From IMG/VR virus record IMGVR_UViG_3300032291_000566, positions 1 to 21,770 of that record: DNA of 21,770 nucleotides; one strand, written 5' to 3'. The DNA comes from a virus. The notes beneath the pieces are model-generated. The model was not told where the DNA came from, searched no databases, and saw nothing but the letters and a program-made list of their open reading frames with translations. Positions 7,457 through 14,601 of the stretch are shown here, in pieces. The position numbers and the translations under genes were made by a program. How positions within the stretch are numbered: position 1 is the stretch's first letter; every line of letters starts with the position of its first letter.

Positions 7457-9016
7457 ATGGCAATTCAGACAATTCCCGGTTTAACTGGCTTTACCTACGC
7501 AAGGGTGTCCTCTATGGACAAACGTGCAGTTGGTAAACTTACAGATACTAACCACTTGGAAAGTTTTCACGACACAGAGCCAGCGGACTATGATAAGAAA
7601 ATTATCAGTCTGTATACTCAAAGCTCGTTGTATAGCAACGACTTTCTGGACATGATTAACAAAAGTACTCCTTTCTACATTGACAACAACAGCGATGCTT
7701 GGAAATGGAATATTCAAGTTCCTTACAAATTCCCCAAAATTATCGAAGTACCTGATAAGACCGCAGCTTTACTGAAGCCCGGAATTGATGGACAAGAATT
7801 TTGGCTGGTATTTGATAGTAACGAGTTCTCTAAAAATTCTATCATCTCTTTTGGTAGCCGTATGTATGGCCCTAGGGCTTACGTAATTGCTGACCCAGTT
7901 CCTTACAACAAAGGTTACTTGTATACCTTGACACTTGTAAGTGAGAATCCTCAAGTAGATTTCATCAGTAGTGCATTTATCCAGTATGGTGTAGAACTTG
8001 AACTGGTTGATGGTTCAATTGGTGAATTTGACCAAGACTTGCTTGGATTACCTCGTCTGGGTGAAAAAATCTCTATGTTTGAGAGCCTGTCTTCTGGATA
8101 TGGTTTTGAGCATAAGATTACCGAGTGGGCTGATGACAGGACACTTAGGGATAGCGCAGGTCGTCCTTTGGATATTTTGGTGTATACTCCACAAAGGCGT
8201 AATCAGATGCCTCTGACTAGGAATGATATTAAATGGGAACCATTTATTGAGTTCTGGATGCGTAAGAGCATGTTGGAATTGAAAGTTAAACGTATGATCT
8301 GGGGTAAACCCGGTTCTGTTAAAACTTCTGGTTCTAAGCAAGAGGTTAAAAGGATTTCTGCTGGTGTATACCACAGGATGCGTAATAACGGTAACCTTGT
8401 ACAATACAATAGGGGAGAGTTCTCTGCAAACCTTCTGAGAAGTGTGTTTGGAGACCTGTTCTATCGTAGGGTAGATGTGAAAGACCGTAGGGTTAAAATG
8501 TACACTAACGAAGCTGGTTTTGATGTATTCCAACAAGCTGTTAAGAGCGATGCCCTGAACTCAGGTCTGACTCTGATGGCAACTGGTGGCGCAAACGGCT
8601 TGGGTGTTCAGGGTCAAGGTCAATCTCTTACCTATAATTGGGCTTTTGATAGCATGATTACTAGGGAAACTGGTAAGATTGAATTGGTTCACCTAAAAGA
8701 ACTTGACTTGCCACAATCTAATGTAGAGTTTGGTCAAAATAAGAAGTCTACTCCGGTATTCTTTGTCTTTGACGTATCTCCTGCATCAGATGGTAGCTTG
8801 ACAAATAACATCCGTGAAGTACGTATGCAAGGTGCTCCTTCTATGACTTGGGGTTATATTGATGGTACTAGGCATCACCTTGGCTTTGCCAAATCTCAGG
8901 GTATGTCTTCTGCTAATAAGTTCCCCGGTTATGAGGTTTGGATGAAGGATCGTTGTGACGTATTTATGGAGGACTTGTCTAGGGCAGTTCTGATTGAAGA
9001 AATTCCTCAATTCTAA
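7457..9016 (+). CDS. Major capsid protein (HK97-fold, crAss type)
   Basis: A 519-residue protein that would form the icosahedral shell. The N-terminus (MAIQTIPGLTGFTYARVSS), the Asp/Lys-rich N-arm, and the IVEVP-like IIEVPDKTA stretch, together with order after terminase, portal and scaffold-like genes, identify the crAss-like major capsid protein; the HK97 fold is established for that group. There is no large cleavable pro-region obvious, fitting a separate scaffold. Expression signals are strong: an A/T-only leader (TTAAATTTTAAAAAACA) before the ATG, frequent CGT Arg codons not so common in neighbours, and a robust double hairpin after the stop. Several long open frames on the opposite strand within the gene are shadows. 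Confidence 0.93.
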   Translation: MAIQTIPGLTGFTYARVSSMDKRAVGKLTDTNHLESFHDTEPADYDKKIISLYTQSSLYSNDFLDMINKSTPFYIDNNSDAWKWNIQVPYKFPKIIEVPDKTAALLKPGIDGQEFWLVFDSNEFSKNSIISFGSRMYGPRAYVIADPVPYNKGYLYTLTLVSENPQVDFISSAFIQYGVELELVDGSIGEFDQDLLGLPRLGEKISMFESLSSGYGFEHKITEWADDRTLRDSAGRPLDILVYTPQRRNQMPLTRNDIKWEPFIEFWMRKSMLELKVKRMIWGKPGSVKTSGSKQEVKRISAGVYHRMRNNGNLVQYNRGEFSANLLRSVFGDLFYRRVDVKDRRVKMYTNEAGFDVFQQAVKSDALNSGLTLMATGGANGLGVQGQGQSLTYNWAFDSMITRETGKIELVHLKELDLPQSNVEFGQNKKSTPVFFVFDVSPASDGSLTNNIREVRMQGAPSMTWGYIDGTRHHLGFAKSQGMSSANKFPGYEVWMKDRCDVFMEDLSRAVLIEEIPQF

Positions 9017-9017
9017 A

Positions 9018-9070
9018 TAGGCTAGTCCTTAGCCTACAGGGAGAGTCTCAAATCTACGAGACTCTCCCTT
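9018..9070 (+). terminator. Tandem hairpins after the capsid gene
   Basis: A first hairpin, TAGGCTA at 9018-9024 and TAGCCTA at 9030-9036 with a 5-base loop, is followed directly by a perfect 12-bp stem, AGGGAGAGTCTC at 9038-9049 and GAGACTCTCCCT at 9058-9069, with an 8-base loop. Only TT follows before an A-run, so the second hairpin may act as a transcript-end stabiliser or a bidirectional terminator as much as a classic T-run terminator. Confidence 0.75.
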
Positions 9071-9096
9071 AAAAAGGACACAGAGTACATCTTGAA

Positions 9097-9128
9097 TGTG
9101 AGCTTTTGATGCTAATACTCTACTTTTT
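9097..9128 (+). promoter_or_regulatory. Weak promoter candidate before the post-capsid gene
   Basis: TGTG at 9097-9100 and TACTTTTT at 9121-9128 are separated by 20 bases, each one mismatch from the Bacteroides TTTG and TAnnTTTG elements. The -7-like element is 31 bases before the ATG at 9152, close to the 34 bases seen at the better promoter before the gene at 6243, and the two leaders share a sequence motif. On its own this site would be weak evidence. Confidence 0.3.
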
Positions 9129-9155
9129 TAAACCAGTAATAATAACTAAATATGG
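9129..9155 (+). promoter_or_regulatory. Repeated leader motif (copy 2; copy 1 at 6222-6246)
   Basis: TAAACCAGTAA at 9129-9139 followed by AACTAAATATGG at 9144-9155 matches TAAACCAGTAA at 6222-6232 and AACTAAATATGG at 6235-6246, including the start codon. The two leaders are otherwise in unrelated intergenic DNA. It may be a shared ribosome-loading or regulatory element in a genome without Shine-Dalgarno sites. Confidence 0.6.
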
Positions 9156-10123
9156 GCAAGATCGTTAAAATTTCCGCTATTAAGAAAAGCATAGCAGGAG
9201 CACAAACACAAACAATGGAAACGAGCCTTCTTAAAGAAGGTTTAACTAGAGTTCCCGGAACTGGAGAATTTAAATTCCCCTATAAGGAAGCTAGTGGACG
9301 TTACCGTACAGGACTAGATGAAAATGCTAGCTACATTAAACGTATCGAGGATGAAGCTGAACGTAATGTAGAAATTAAAAGAATTACTACTTGGCGTAAG
9401 CAGATTGCTGAAGCTTTAAGTATTCCTGAAAGTGAATTGTCTCCTACTAGTAAATTCTGGAATTACACTCTATACAGGGATGGTCAAGATGAATTACACG
9501 TAACTTCTATCAAACTTGTTGATGGAGATAATACATTTGACTTGGATAATACCAGACAATTGATTACCTTCGCTTGGTTAAGGGTACACCCTACTATTGC
9601 TTCTTCCTTTCAAGCTTATGAGAGGGGTGAATATGGAGCTGATTGTAGGTGGTATGTAGCTGACGATGAACGTGATAATGAAATCTTAAATAAAAAGAAG
9701 AAGCTTATCAACAAAGCTGTTGCCGAGTTGGATGCCATGACTCCTAGTAAGATAAGGAAAGTAGCTAGGCTTATGGGATTACCTGTAAGTGAGGATACTA
9801 AAGAAGAAGTGGTTTACAACCAAATTGATAATATCCTTAAGGATTCTGAAATTAAAGTTGGTTATTTTAAAGGAACTAATCCTATTAGTCTCTTCAACCG
9901 ATTTGCTCATATGGAAGAAAAATTACTGGATGTTAGCGACTTAGTAGAACAAGCAATTACACACTCTATCTATCGTTTGAGGAATGAAAAACTCTACGAA
10001 GGAGAACTGAAAATTGCAGATACTAAATCTGAATGGGTACAAAGTCTTATGGACGAAGAAAACCAAGAAGACTATCTTGCTCTGTTAGATAAAGTGAAAA
10101 TGAAAAAATTAGCCTTAGCATGA
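9152..10123 (+). CDS. Capsid-adjacent protein with HeH/SAP-like segment
   Basis: A 323-residue protein following the capsid gene. The N-terminal part contains a VPGTGEFKFPYKEASGRYRTGLDE stretch (about 34-57, split by turns) and a helical, charged segment; residues about 195-231 (TPSKIRKVARLMGLPVSEDT onward) look like an HeH/SAP-type helix-extended loop-helix, a fold often used for nucleic-acid binding. The C-terminal 90 residues are helical. I do not know a named function; in crAss-like phages genes here are structural or head-completion proteins, which is the best inference. It ends in a 4-base ATGA overlap with the next gene, showing coupling. Confidence 0.85.
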   Translation: MGKIVKISAIKKSIAGAQTQTMETSLLKEGLTRVPGTGEFKFPYKEASGRYRTGLDENASYIKRIEDEAERNVEIKRITTWRKQIAEALSIPESELSPTSKFWNYTLYRDGQDELHVTSIKLVDGDNTFDLDNTRQLITFAWLRVHPTIASSFQAYERGEYGADCRWYVADDERDNEILNKKKKLINKAVAELDAMTPSKIRKVARLMGLPVSEDTKEEVVYNQIDNILKDSEIKVGYFKGTNPISLFNRFAHMEEKLLDVSDLVEQAITHSIYRLRNEKLYEGELKIADTKSEWVQSLMDEENQEDYLALLDKVKMKKLALA

Positions 10124-10842
10124 TTTTAACAGATAGTTTATTATACAAAATAGATCAAAAGTTAAATAAACTGTCTTCTAACAGTCATCAAAGTATAGAA
10201 CTAGAGGATAAGCTACTTGCTATTAATGAAGCACAGATTACTCTAGTAAAACAAAAATTAAATAGTAACAACGTACTTTCTGGAGGTCTAGATGCTTTTA
10301 AAAAGAGGTATGAAGACCTCCAGAATCTCGTTGAAACAGAACATAAGTTACCGTTAGAAGAGACTGACAAAAAGCTAAATGCTTGGTCTTTTCCTGTTAA
10401 AGAGTTGAAGGGTAAATATATGTTCTACGTTAATAGCTACCTTGTTGCTGATAAAGGTTCGTGTGAGGATAGGGTTATTTACGTAAATAGGGATTTGACA
10501 AAACATTCTGACGTACATTTATTACTTAATAACAATAACTACAAACCTTCTTTTGAGTATCAGGAAACCTTCTGTACAATAGCTAATGATAAAATAGCAG
10601 TATATACAGATGGGACTTTTAAACCGAAAGACTTATATCTTTCCTACATAAGGTATCCTAAATACATTGATAAAGAAGGGTATATAAAGCTAGATGGCTC
10701 TGCTTCTGTCAACTCTGACTGTGAGTTACAAGATTACTTAGAGGACGAGTTAGTAGATTTAGCCGTTAAAAATCTAGCAATGTATACAGACAATCCTACG
10801 GCGGTAGAAGCTGCCCAAGTTCGGATACAAACAAATGAATAA
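10120..10842 (+). CDS. Putative neck/ring (head-tail connector) protein
   Basis: A 240-residue protein with a helical, charged N-terminal third (about 1-90), a beta-rich middle (KGKYMFYVNSYLVADKG, DRVIYVNRDL, YLSYIRYPKYIDKEGYIKL) and a C-terminal helix region (ELQDYLEDELVDLAVKNLAMY) ending in VEAAQVRIQTNE. The order 'helices, beta sandwich with YxRYP, long C-terminal helix' is seen in head-completion and ring proteins of short-tailed phages and resembles the protein at 17555-18268 in this window. It would sit between portal and tail barrel. Assignment is by architecture and position only. Confidence 0.8.
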   Translation: MILTDSLLYKIDQKLNKLSSNSHQSIELEDKLLAINEAQITLVKQKLNSNNVLSGGLDAFKKRYEDLQNLVETEHKLPLEETDKKLNAWSFPVKELKGKYMFYVNSYLVADKGSCEDRVIYVNRDLTKHSDVHLLLNNNNYKPSFEYQETFCTIANDKIAVYTDGTFKPKDLYLSYIRYPKYIDKEGYIKLDGSASVNSDCELQDYLEDELVDLAVKNLAMYTDNPTAVEAAQVRIQTNE

Positions 10843-10869
10843 AATTTTTAAAATTTAAAACAAAAAGTA

Positions 10870-11979
10870 ATGGATTTTTCATTAACAACCCTCTTTGTGG
10901 TTCCCTCTTCTCAAAGCACTCTTCCTACAACTGGAAGTACACAAAACCTGACAGCAGGTCAGTTTGGTATTTTTGACAATGCTTATGCAACTACCGCCAC
11001 AGGTACTATTGCTACCAAACCCTATATCTATTTAGCTCAAGGCCGTGGTAATACTTACCTTCAAGCCTCAAAGCGTTCTGATAAAATTTCTAAGACTGGT
11101 ATTGTAAACTGGTATTATGTTGCAGGTAATGCTACAGCATTAAATCAGATTACTGATATTGGTAACTTTAATGTAAAATGTGGTGAGTATGTAACTTTAA
11201 CTTTACGCGCACACTCTTCTTACATTGATACTCTGTATTTTAATGGATTCACTCGTTCAGTTACTGTACAAGCTCCTTGCTGTGATTGTGGTGCTGATCC
11301 TTGTGATACAGTAGATGCAGAAGGTTTAGTTAATAAACTTATTGCTAAGTTGGGTGAATCTGCTCCCGGTATTAATCCTGACAACATTTCTTTCAGCACT
11401 TTCTACACTTTTGCTAAAGTTGGCACAGGTGCTAATGCAAAGTTGAGGATTACTGGTAAAGCTTTGACTAAGTATGGTCAACCTTGTGATGTGGCTGCTT
11501 TTCCTTTTGAGTATGATAGGATGTGGTTTAACGCATTCATCTTCCAAGGGCCAGCTACTACTGCTGACTTCATTGTTCCTGATGCTTGTGACGTAGTTGC
11601 TCAAATAGTAACTAGCCAACGTTCTAGCTATCCTACAGGTACTGCTGATGAGATTGCACAGTTGGAGAAAGATTACTACAGCTATCAAGCTGCTTATTTA
11701 AAGCATCTTTACAGGATGGGTGGTTACAACTATAACTTTGAGAGTTATGTAGCTGCTAACACTACTTACAATACTTTCTATATCAAGTTTAAGCCTGCTA
11801 ATGAGCAGTATACTTGGGGAGATTATATTGTAGAAGATGCTATGGTAATTGTAGCTGTACCTACTGGTTCTCTGTCTACTGCTATCAAAACGATGTTGGA
11901 GACTTACCTTGGTACTGCTGAAGATTTTAGCCCCATAGCTATCTTCCCGACTACCACAACTACTACTACAACTCCTTAA
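10870..11979 (+). CDS. Probable auxiliary virion (capsid decoration-type) protein with poly-Thr end
   Basis: A 369-residue beta-rich protein. The N-terminal domain (about 1-130) has short strands with GQFGIFDNAYA and KPYIYLAQGRG; a Cys cluster CCDCGADPC (about 137-145) forms a hinge; the C-terminal domain (about 150-355) includes a helical EIAQLEKDYYSYQAAYLKHLYR segment. It ends in eight consecutive Thr and a Pro (361-369). A/T-only leader DNA similar to the capsid gene's, and a strong terminator immediately after, suggest abundant expression. An auxiliary capsid protein is the favoured guess; a tail or fibre-base protein is possible. Confidence 0.85.
   Translation: MDFSLTTLFVVPSSQSTLPTTGSTQNLTAGQFGIFDNAYATTATGTIATKPYIYLAQGRGNTYLQASKRSDKISKTGIVNWYYVAGNATALNQITDIGNFNVKCGEYVTLTLRAHSSYIDTLYFNGFTRSVTVQAPCCDCGADPCDTVDAEGLVNKLIAKLGESAPGINPDNISFSTFYTFAKVGTGANAKLRITGKALTKYGQPCDVAAFPFEYDRMWFNAFIFQGPATTADFIVPDACDVVAQIVTSQRSSYPTGTADEIAQLEKDYYSYQAAYLKHLYRMGGYNYNFESYVAANTTYNTFYIKFKPANEQYTWGDYIVEDAMVIVAVPTGSLSTAIKTMLETYLGTAEDFSPIAIFPTTTTTTTTP
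11950..11973 (+). repeat. ACN trinucleotide tract coding a terminal Thr8
   Basis: Eight ACN codons (ACT, ACC, ACA, ACT, ACT, ACT, ACA, ACT) form the last residues before Pro and the stop of the auxiliary virion protein. It parallels the linker tract in the fibre protein at 15922-15942 but has no domain after it. Confidence 0.85.
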
Positions 11980-11987
11980 TAGGATTG

Positions 11988-12044
11988 TAGGTTAAATAAC
12001 CTAGCCAGAGGGAGGGATTAATTCCAAATCCCTCTGGCTTTTTT
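11988..12044 (+). terminator. Tandem hairpins with T-run after the auxiliary virion gene
   Basis: A small hairpin, TAGGTT at 11988-11993 and AACCTA at 11998-12003, is followed without a gap by GCCAGAGGGA at 12004-12013 pairing with TCCCTCTGGC at 12029-12038 (perfect 10-bp stem). TTTTTT runs from 12039 to 12044. This is a textbook rho-independent terminator. The amidase ATG follows after only ten bases. Confidence 0.9.
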
Positions 12045-12054
12045 AATTTATTCT

Positions 12055-12591
12055 ATGCGTAATATATTTGTTTTTGCAGGACATGGTGGGGCTGATCCCG
12101 GAGCTAGTTATAAACAACATGTAGAACGAGACTTGGCAATAGAGTTTAGAGATTTGGTTATCAGAGAGTTAGCTAAATTATCTATACAAGCAAAGACTGA
12201 CAGTAACTCTAATGCCCTACTACAGACCCTAGATTGGTTAAAAGGTAAATTTGGTAGTAAAGATATATTAGTAGATATACATTGGAATGCAGGTATACCA
12301 TCTGCCAATGGCACTGAAATATTTGTACCAGATAGTGCCTCTCCCTTTGAGATGCACTTAAGTCGTTCATTACTAAGAGTTTTTGGACAGGTAGGATTTA
12401 GGCAGAGAGGTGTAAAACCAGAAGCTGTTAGTGCTAGACGTAGATTGGGTTTTATGCGTCCTAAAGCAGAGAATATATTGATAGAAGTCTGTTTTATTAC
12501 AAATGATAGTGATATGCAGATATACCAAGCAAACAAACAAAATTTGGCTAAACTAGTAGCTAAAGAATTAAGTGACTTTTCAAAACGATAA
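12055..12591 (+). CDS. N-acetylmuramoyl-L-alanine amidase (Amidase_3)
   Basis: A zinc peptidoglycan hydrolase of 178 residues that cuts the bond between N-acetylmuramic acid and L-alanine. The zinc ligands are visible: H10 in AGHGGADPGA, E24 in QHVERD, and H76 in DIHWNAG; the catalytic acid is E144 in LIEVCFITNDSD. There is no signal peptide, membrane segment or cell-wall-binding domain, so release would need a holin or packaging in the virion. It is placed in the structural block rather than a lysis cassette, and its ATG lies ten bases after a strong terminator, so its expression may be attenuated readthrough. Endolysin is most likely; a virion-associated entry enzyme is the alternative. Confidence 0.95.
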   Translation: MRNIFVFAGHGGADPGASYKQHVERDLAIEFRDLVIRELAKLSIQAKTDSNSNALLQTLDWLKGKFGSKDILVDIHWNAGIPSANGTEIFVPDSASPFEMHLSRSLLRVFGQVGFRQRGVKPEAVSARRRLGFMRPKAENILIEVCFITNDSDMQIYQANKQNLAKLVAKELSDFSKR

Positions 12592-12593
12592 AA

Positions 12594-13133
12594 ATGTCTA
12601 ATATAAAATTAGATTTCCTTTTAATAGAGAATTATTCAAGTTTTGACTTATCTTTGGCAGATATTTCAGTATATCCTAATAACTACACTCCTGTATCCCC
12701 TACTATCCAAATAACAGGGGCTGGCTTTCCTCCGGTTACAGCCGTTTTTGTACCTAAATCTTTGAATACATACAACTCAGAAGTACTAGGATTAACTTGT
12801 GAAGGTGAACAACTAATGCCATTATCAGATGGCCTTTATCAAATCAAGTATACTATAAACCCTGCTACCCAACATTTTGTTGAGAAAACAATTTTTAGGG
12901 TTTACCAGATAATGGAAAAGTTAGATACAGCTTTTATGAAGCTGGATATTATGGAGTGTGATGGGCCTATAAGGAAACAAAAGAAAAAAGAGTTAGATAC
13001 TATAAACTATTTTATACAAGGAGCTATTGCAGCAGCAAATAAATGTGCTAACAAGAAAGCTACCAAACTATACCAAAAAGCTAATAGTATGTTAGATAAT
13101 TTTATAACCAATAAATGTAATTGTAATGTCTAA
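12594..13133 (+). CDS. Hypothetical structural protein (beta domain plus helical tail)
   Basis: A 179-residue protein beginning two bases after the amidase stop. Residues about 1-110 look beta-rich and Ig-like (DISVYPNNYTPVSP, IQITGAGFPP, GLYQIKYTINP), ending in HFVEKTIFRVYQIMEKLD. Residues about 115-170 are helical with KKKELDTINYFIQGAIAAANK. The C-terminus ends in NKCNCNV. A beta N-domain followed by a helical stalk suggests a virion attachment or assembly adaptor for the fibres encoded next. I do not recognise a named family. Confidence 0.8.
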   Translation: MSNIKLDFLLIENYSSFDLSLADISVYPNNYTPVSPTIQITGAGFPPVTAVFVPKSLNTYNSEVLGLTCEGEQLMPLSDGLYQIKYTINPATQHFVEKTIFRVYQIMEKLDTAFMKLDIMECDGPIRKQKKKELDTINYFIQGAIAAANKCANKKATKLYQKANSMLDNFITNKCNCNV

Positions 13134-13284
13134 AGCTAAATGCACAAATTGTGGAGCAGAATGTTGCTCCTGTTGGGGTTGTAACCCATCAACTTATTTT
13201 GTAGATGGATTATGCCCCAGTTGTCATGAAAACAAAAACAAACAATGCTCTACACAAAGTTCACAAACTGTACCAACTGCATAG
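13126..13284 (+). CDS. 52-residue zinc-finger-like protein
   Basis: A tiny gene overlapping both neighbours (8 bases with the previous stop, 40 bases with the next start). The protein starts MSKAKCTNCGAECC and carries C-x2-C at 6-9, further Cys at 13, 14, 16 and 19, and C-x2-C-H at 30-34 (DGLCPSCH), the arrangement of a small zinc ribbon, followed by a polar tail. It stops at TAG, the only TAG stop among the genes here. The organised Cys pattern, which would not survive by chance in a nonfunctional frame, supports it as real. Function unknown; possible metal-binding assembly factor or nucleic-acid binder. Confidence 0.65.
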   Translation: MSKAKCTNCGAECCSCWGCNPSTYFVDGLCPSCHENKNKQCSTQSSQTVPTA

Positions 13285-13511
13285 ATATAAAAGACCTTAT
13301 TTGTGAAATAGATACCAAAATATTCTATTACGCAGATAGTATGTATAATAACTTAACCTTACTTAATACTAGTAAGATAGACAAAGAGGTGTATTCAGAC
13401 TTACTCTACTACAAAAGAATACTTACTGCAAGGTTATTTAATCAATGCTACGCAAACTCTGTAAACATTACAGATATTATTTCAAGAGTTAAAATACTTA
13501 TATACAAATGA
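13245..13511 (+). CDS. Small helical protein before the fibre genes
   Basis: An 88-residue protein with a Cys pair at the N-terminus (FTNCTNC, 9-12) and otherwise helical sequence (LICEIDTKIFYYADSMYNN, DLLYYKRILTARLFNQCYA). The ATG follows an A-rich leader AACAAACA. It overlaps the zinc-finger-like gene upstream and ends in ATGA overlap with the fibre gene. Translational coupling and position suggest a fibre-assembly or attachment accessory protein. No family was recognised. Confidence 0.75.
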   Translation: MLYTKFTNCTNCIDIKDLICEIDTKIFYYADSMYNNLTLLNTSKIDKEVYSDLLYYKRILTARLFNQCYANSVNITDIISRVKILIYK

Positions 13512-14590
13512 GTTGCCAAGATTGTTTTAATGGTTGCGGAGAAATATTCTCTGACAATTGCATAAAGTACACAGAAAGGGATGTTCCTTTATTAGGTCTC
13601 AAAACGGGAGACCCCTTAAATAAGTTTGAGGCGGCTGTAGTAGATAAACTGGAGGAGTTTGCAGAAGGACAGGGTATAGATTTATCTACACTGGACTTGA
13701 CTTGTCCTTACATGGAAGAGTTGTTTAATTGTTGCCAAGATAAGAACTTAATCAATATTTTACAGATATTAATTCAATCCAATTGTAACTTAAAGGGTAT
13801 GATTGAATTGATAGAAGAGAAGGTTGGAGAATCTTATTCTTTTAATACAGCTTGTTTAGAGGGATTACCTCAAAACCCTACAGCAGGAGATGTACTACAA
13901 GCAGCTATAGTAAAGTTGTGTACATTATCTACTCAATACACTACCATAAGTAGTGATTATGTTAAGGCTTCGGATTTAAACACTTTAATTGCTCAGTACC
14001 TCACTAGTACTAGTGGTGTAGCTACTCAGCAAAATACCAAAATGATTCCCCATGTAGCTTATGAATACTATGGCCCTCTTTCTAACTTTGATAGTTCTGG
14101 TAGAGGTATATCTTCTGTAGGTTTTGATAAGGTATATGTTTGTAATGGAAATAACGGTACTCCTGATAAGAGAGGTAGGGTTGCAGTAGGTGCTATTCAA
14201 GGTGTACCCGGTGGAGCTTTAGATTCTGAAGTAGACCCAACTATTGCTGCCAATGCAGGAACAAATTATTCTTTAGGGCAGAAGTTTGGTAAAAGTTTTG
14301 TAACTTTGAATGTAACTCAAATACCCTCTCACCAACACTTATTAAACGATCCCGGACATAAGCATAGTACAGCTAAATTCTATGGACGTAATATAAACTA
14401 CGGTAATGAGAACTCTACAAAAGTTCTTCAAGAAGGTCAGGGAAACAACTCTGTACTGATTCAACCTGCTACAGACAACAATAGCACTACTTCAACTACA
14501 GGTATTACAATACAAGCTGCTGGTGGCGGTCTTTCTCACGAAAACAGACAACCATCTATAGCAGCTAACTTTATTATGTATATACCATAA
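13508..14590 (+). CDS. Tail fibre protein with phage tail-collar C-terminus
   Basis: A 360-residue Cys-rich protein. N-terminal CQDCFNGC (3-10) and a helical region with paired Cys (66, 75, 76, 93, 116, 138) form a stalk with a repeat also found in the next gene. From about 180 on it matches the phage tail-collar/MdpB-type receptor-binding fold: DKRGRVAVGA (220-229), HQH at 275-277 and HKH at 284-286, and a terminal HENRQPSIAANFIMYIP. Collar domains trimerise and sit at fibre tips; HxH motifs bind iron or zinc in related fibres. Receptor binding is inferred. It shares an ATGA overlap with the upstream small gene. Confidence 0.88.
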   Translation: MSCQDCFNGCGEIFSDNCIKYTERDVPLLGLKTGDPLNKFEAAVVDKLEEFAEGQGIDLSTLDLTCPYMEELFNCCQDKNLINILQILIQSNCNLKGMIELIEEKVGESYSFNTACLEGLPQNPTAGDVLQAAIVKLCTLSTQYTTISSDYVKASDLNTLIAQYLTSTSGVATQQNTKMIPHVAYEYYGPLSNFDSSGRGISSVGFDKVYVCNGNNGTPDKRGRVAVGAIQGVPGGALDSEVDPTIAANAGTNYSLGQKFGKSFVTLNVTQIPSHQHLLNDPGHKHSTAKFYGRNINYGNENSTKVLQEGQGNNSVLIQPATDNNSTTSTTGITIQAAGGGLSHENRQPSIAANFIMYIP

Positions 14591-14601
14591 CATATTTAAA
14601 C

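Noticed and set aside
7998-8216. 72-codon + strand frame within the capsid gene
   Set aside because: It is out of frame with a strongly supported capsid gene and no start signal or motif supports it.
8048-8536. 162-codon open frame on the minus strand inside the capsid gene
   Set aside because: It lies wholly within the major capsid gene, the peptide has no recognisable motif, and nothing on the minus strand around it looks like a gene.
11326-11688. 120-codon minus-strand frame inside the auxiliary virion gene
   Set aside because: It is antisense to a convincing gene and has no motif or start context.
12108-12536. 142-codon open frame on the minus strand inside the amidase gene
   Set aside because: The + strand encodes a complete amidase with all zinc ligands; the reverse frame is its mirror artefact.
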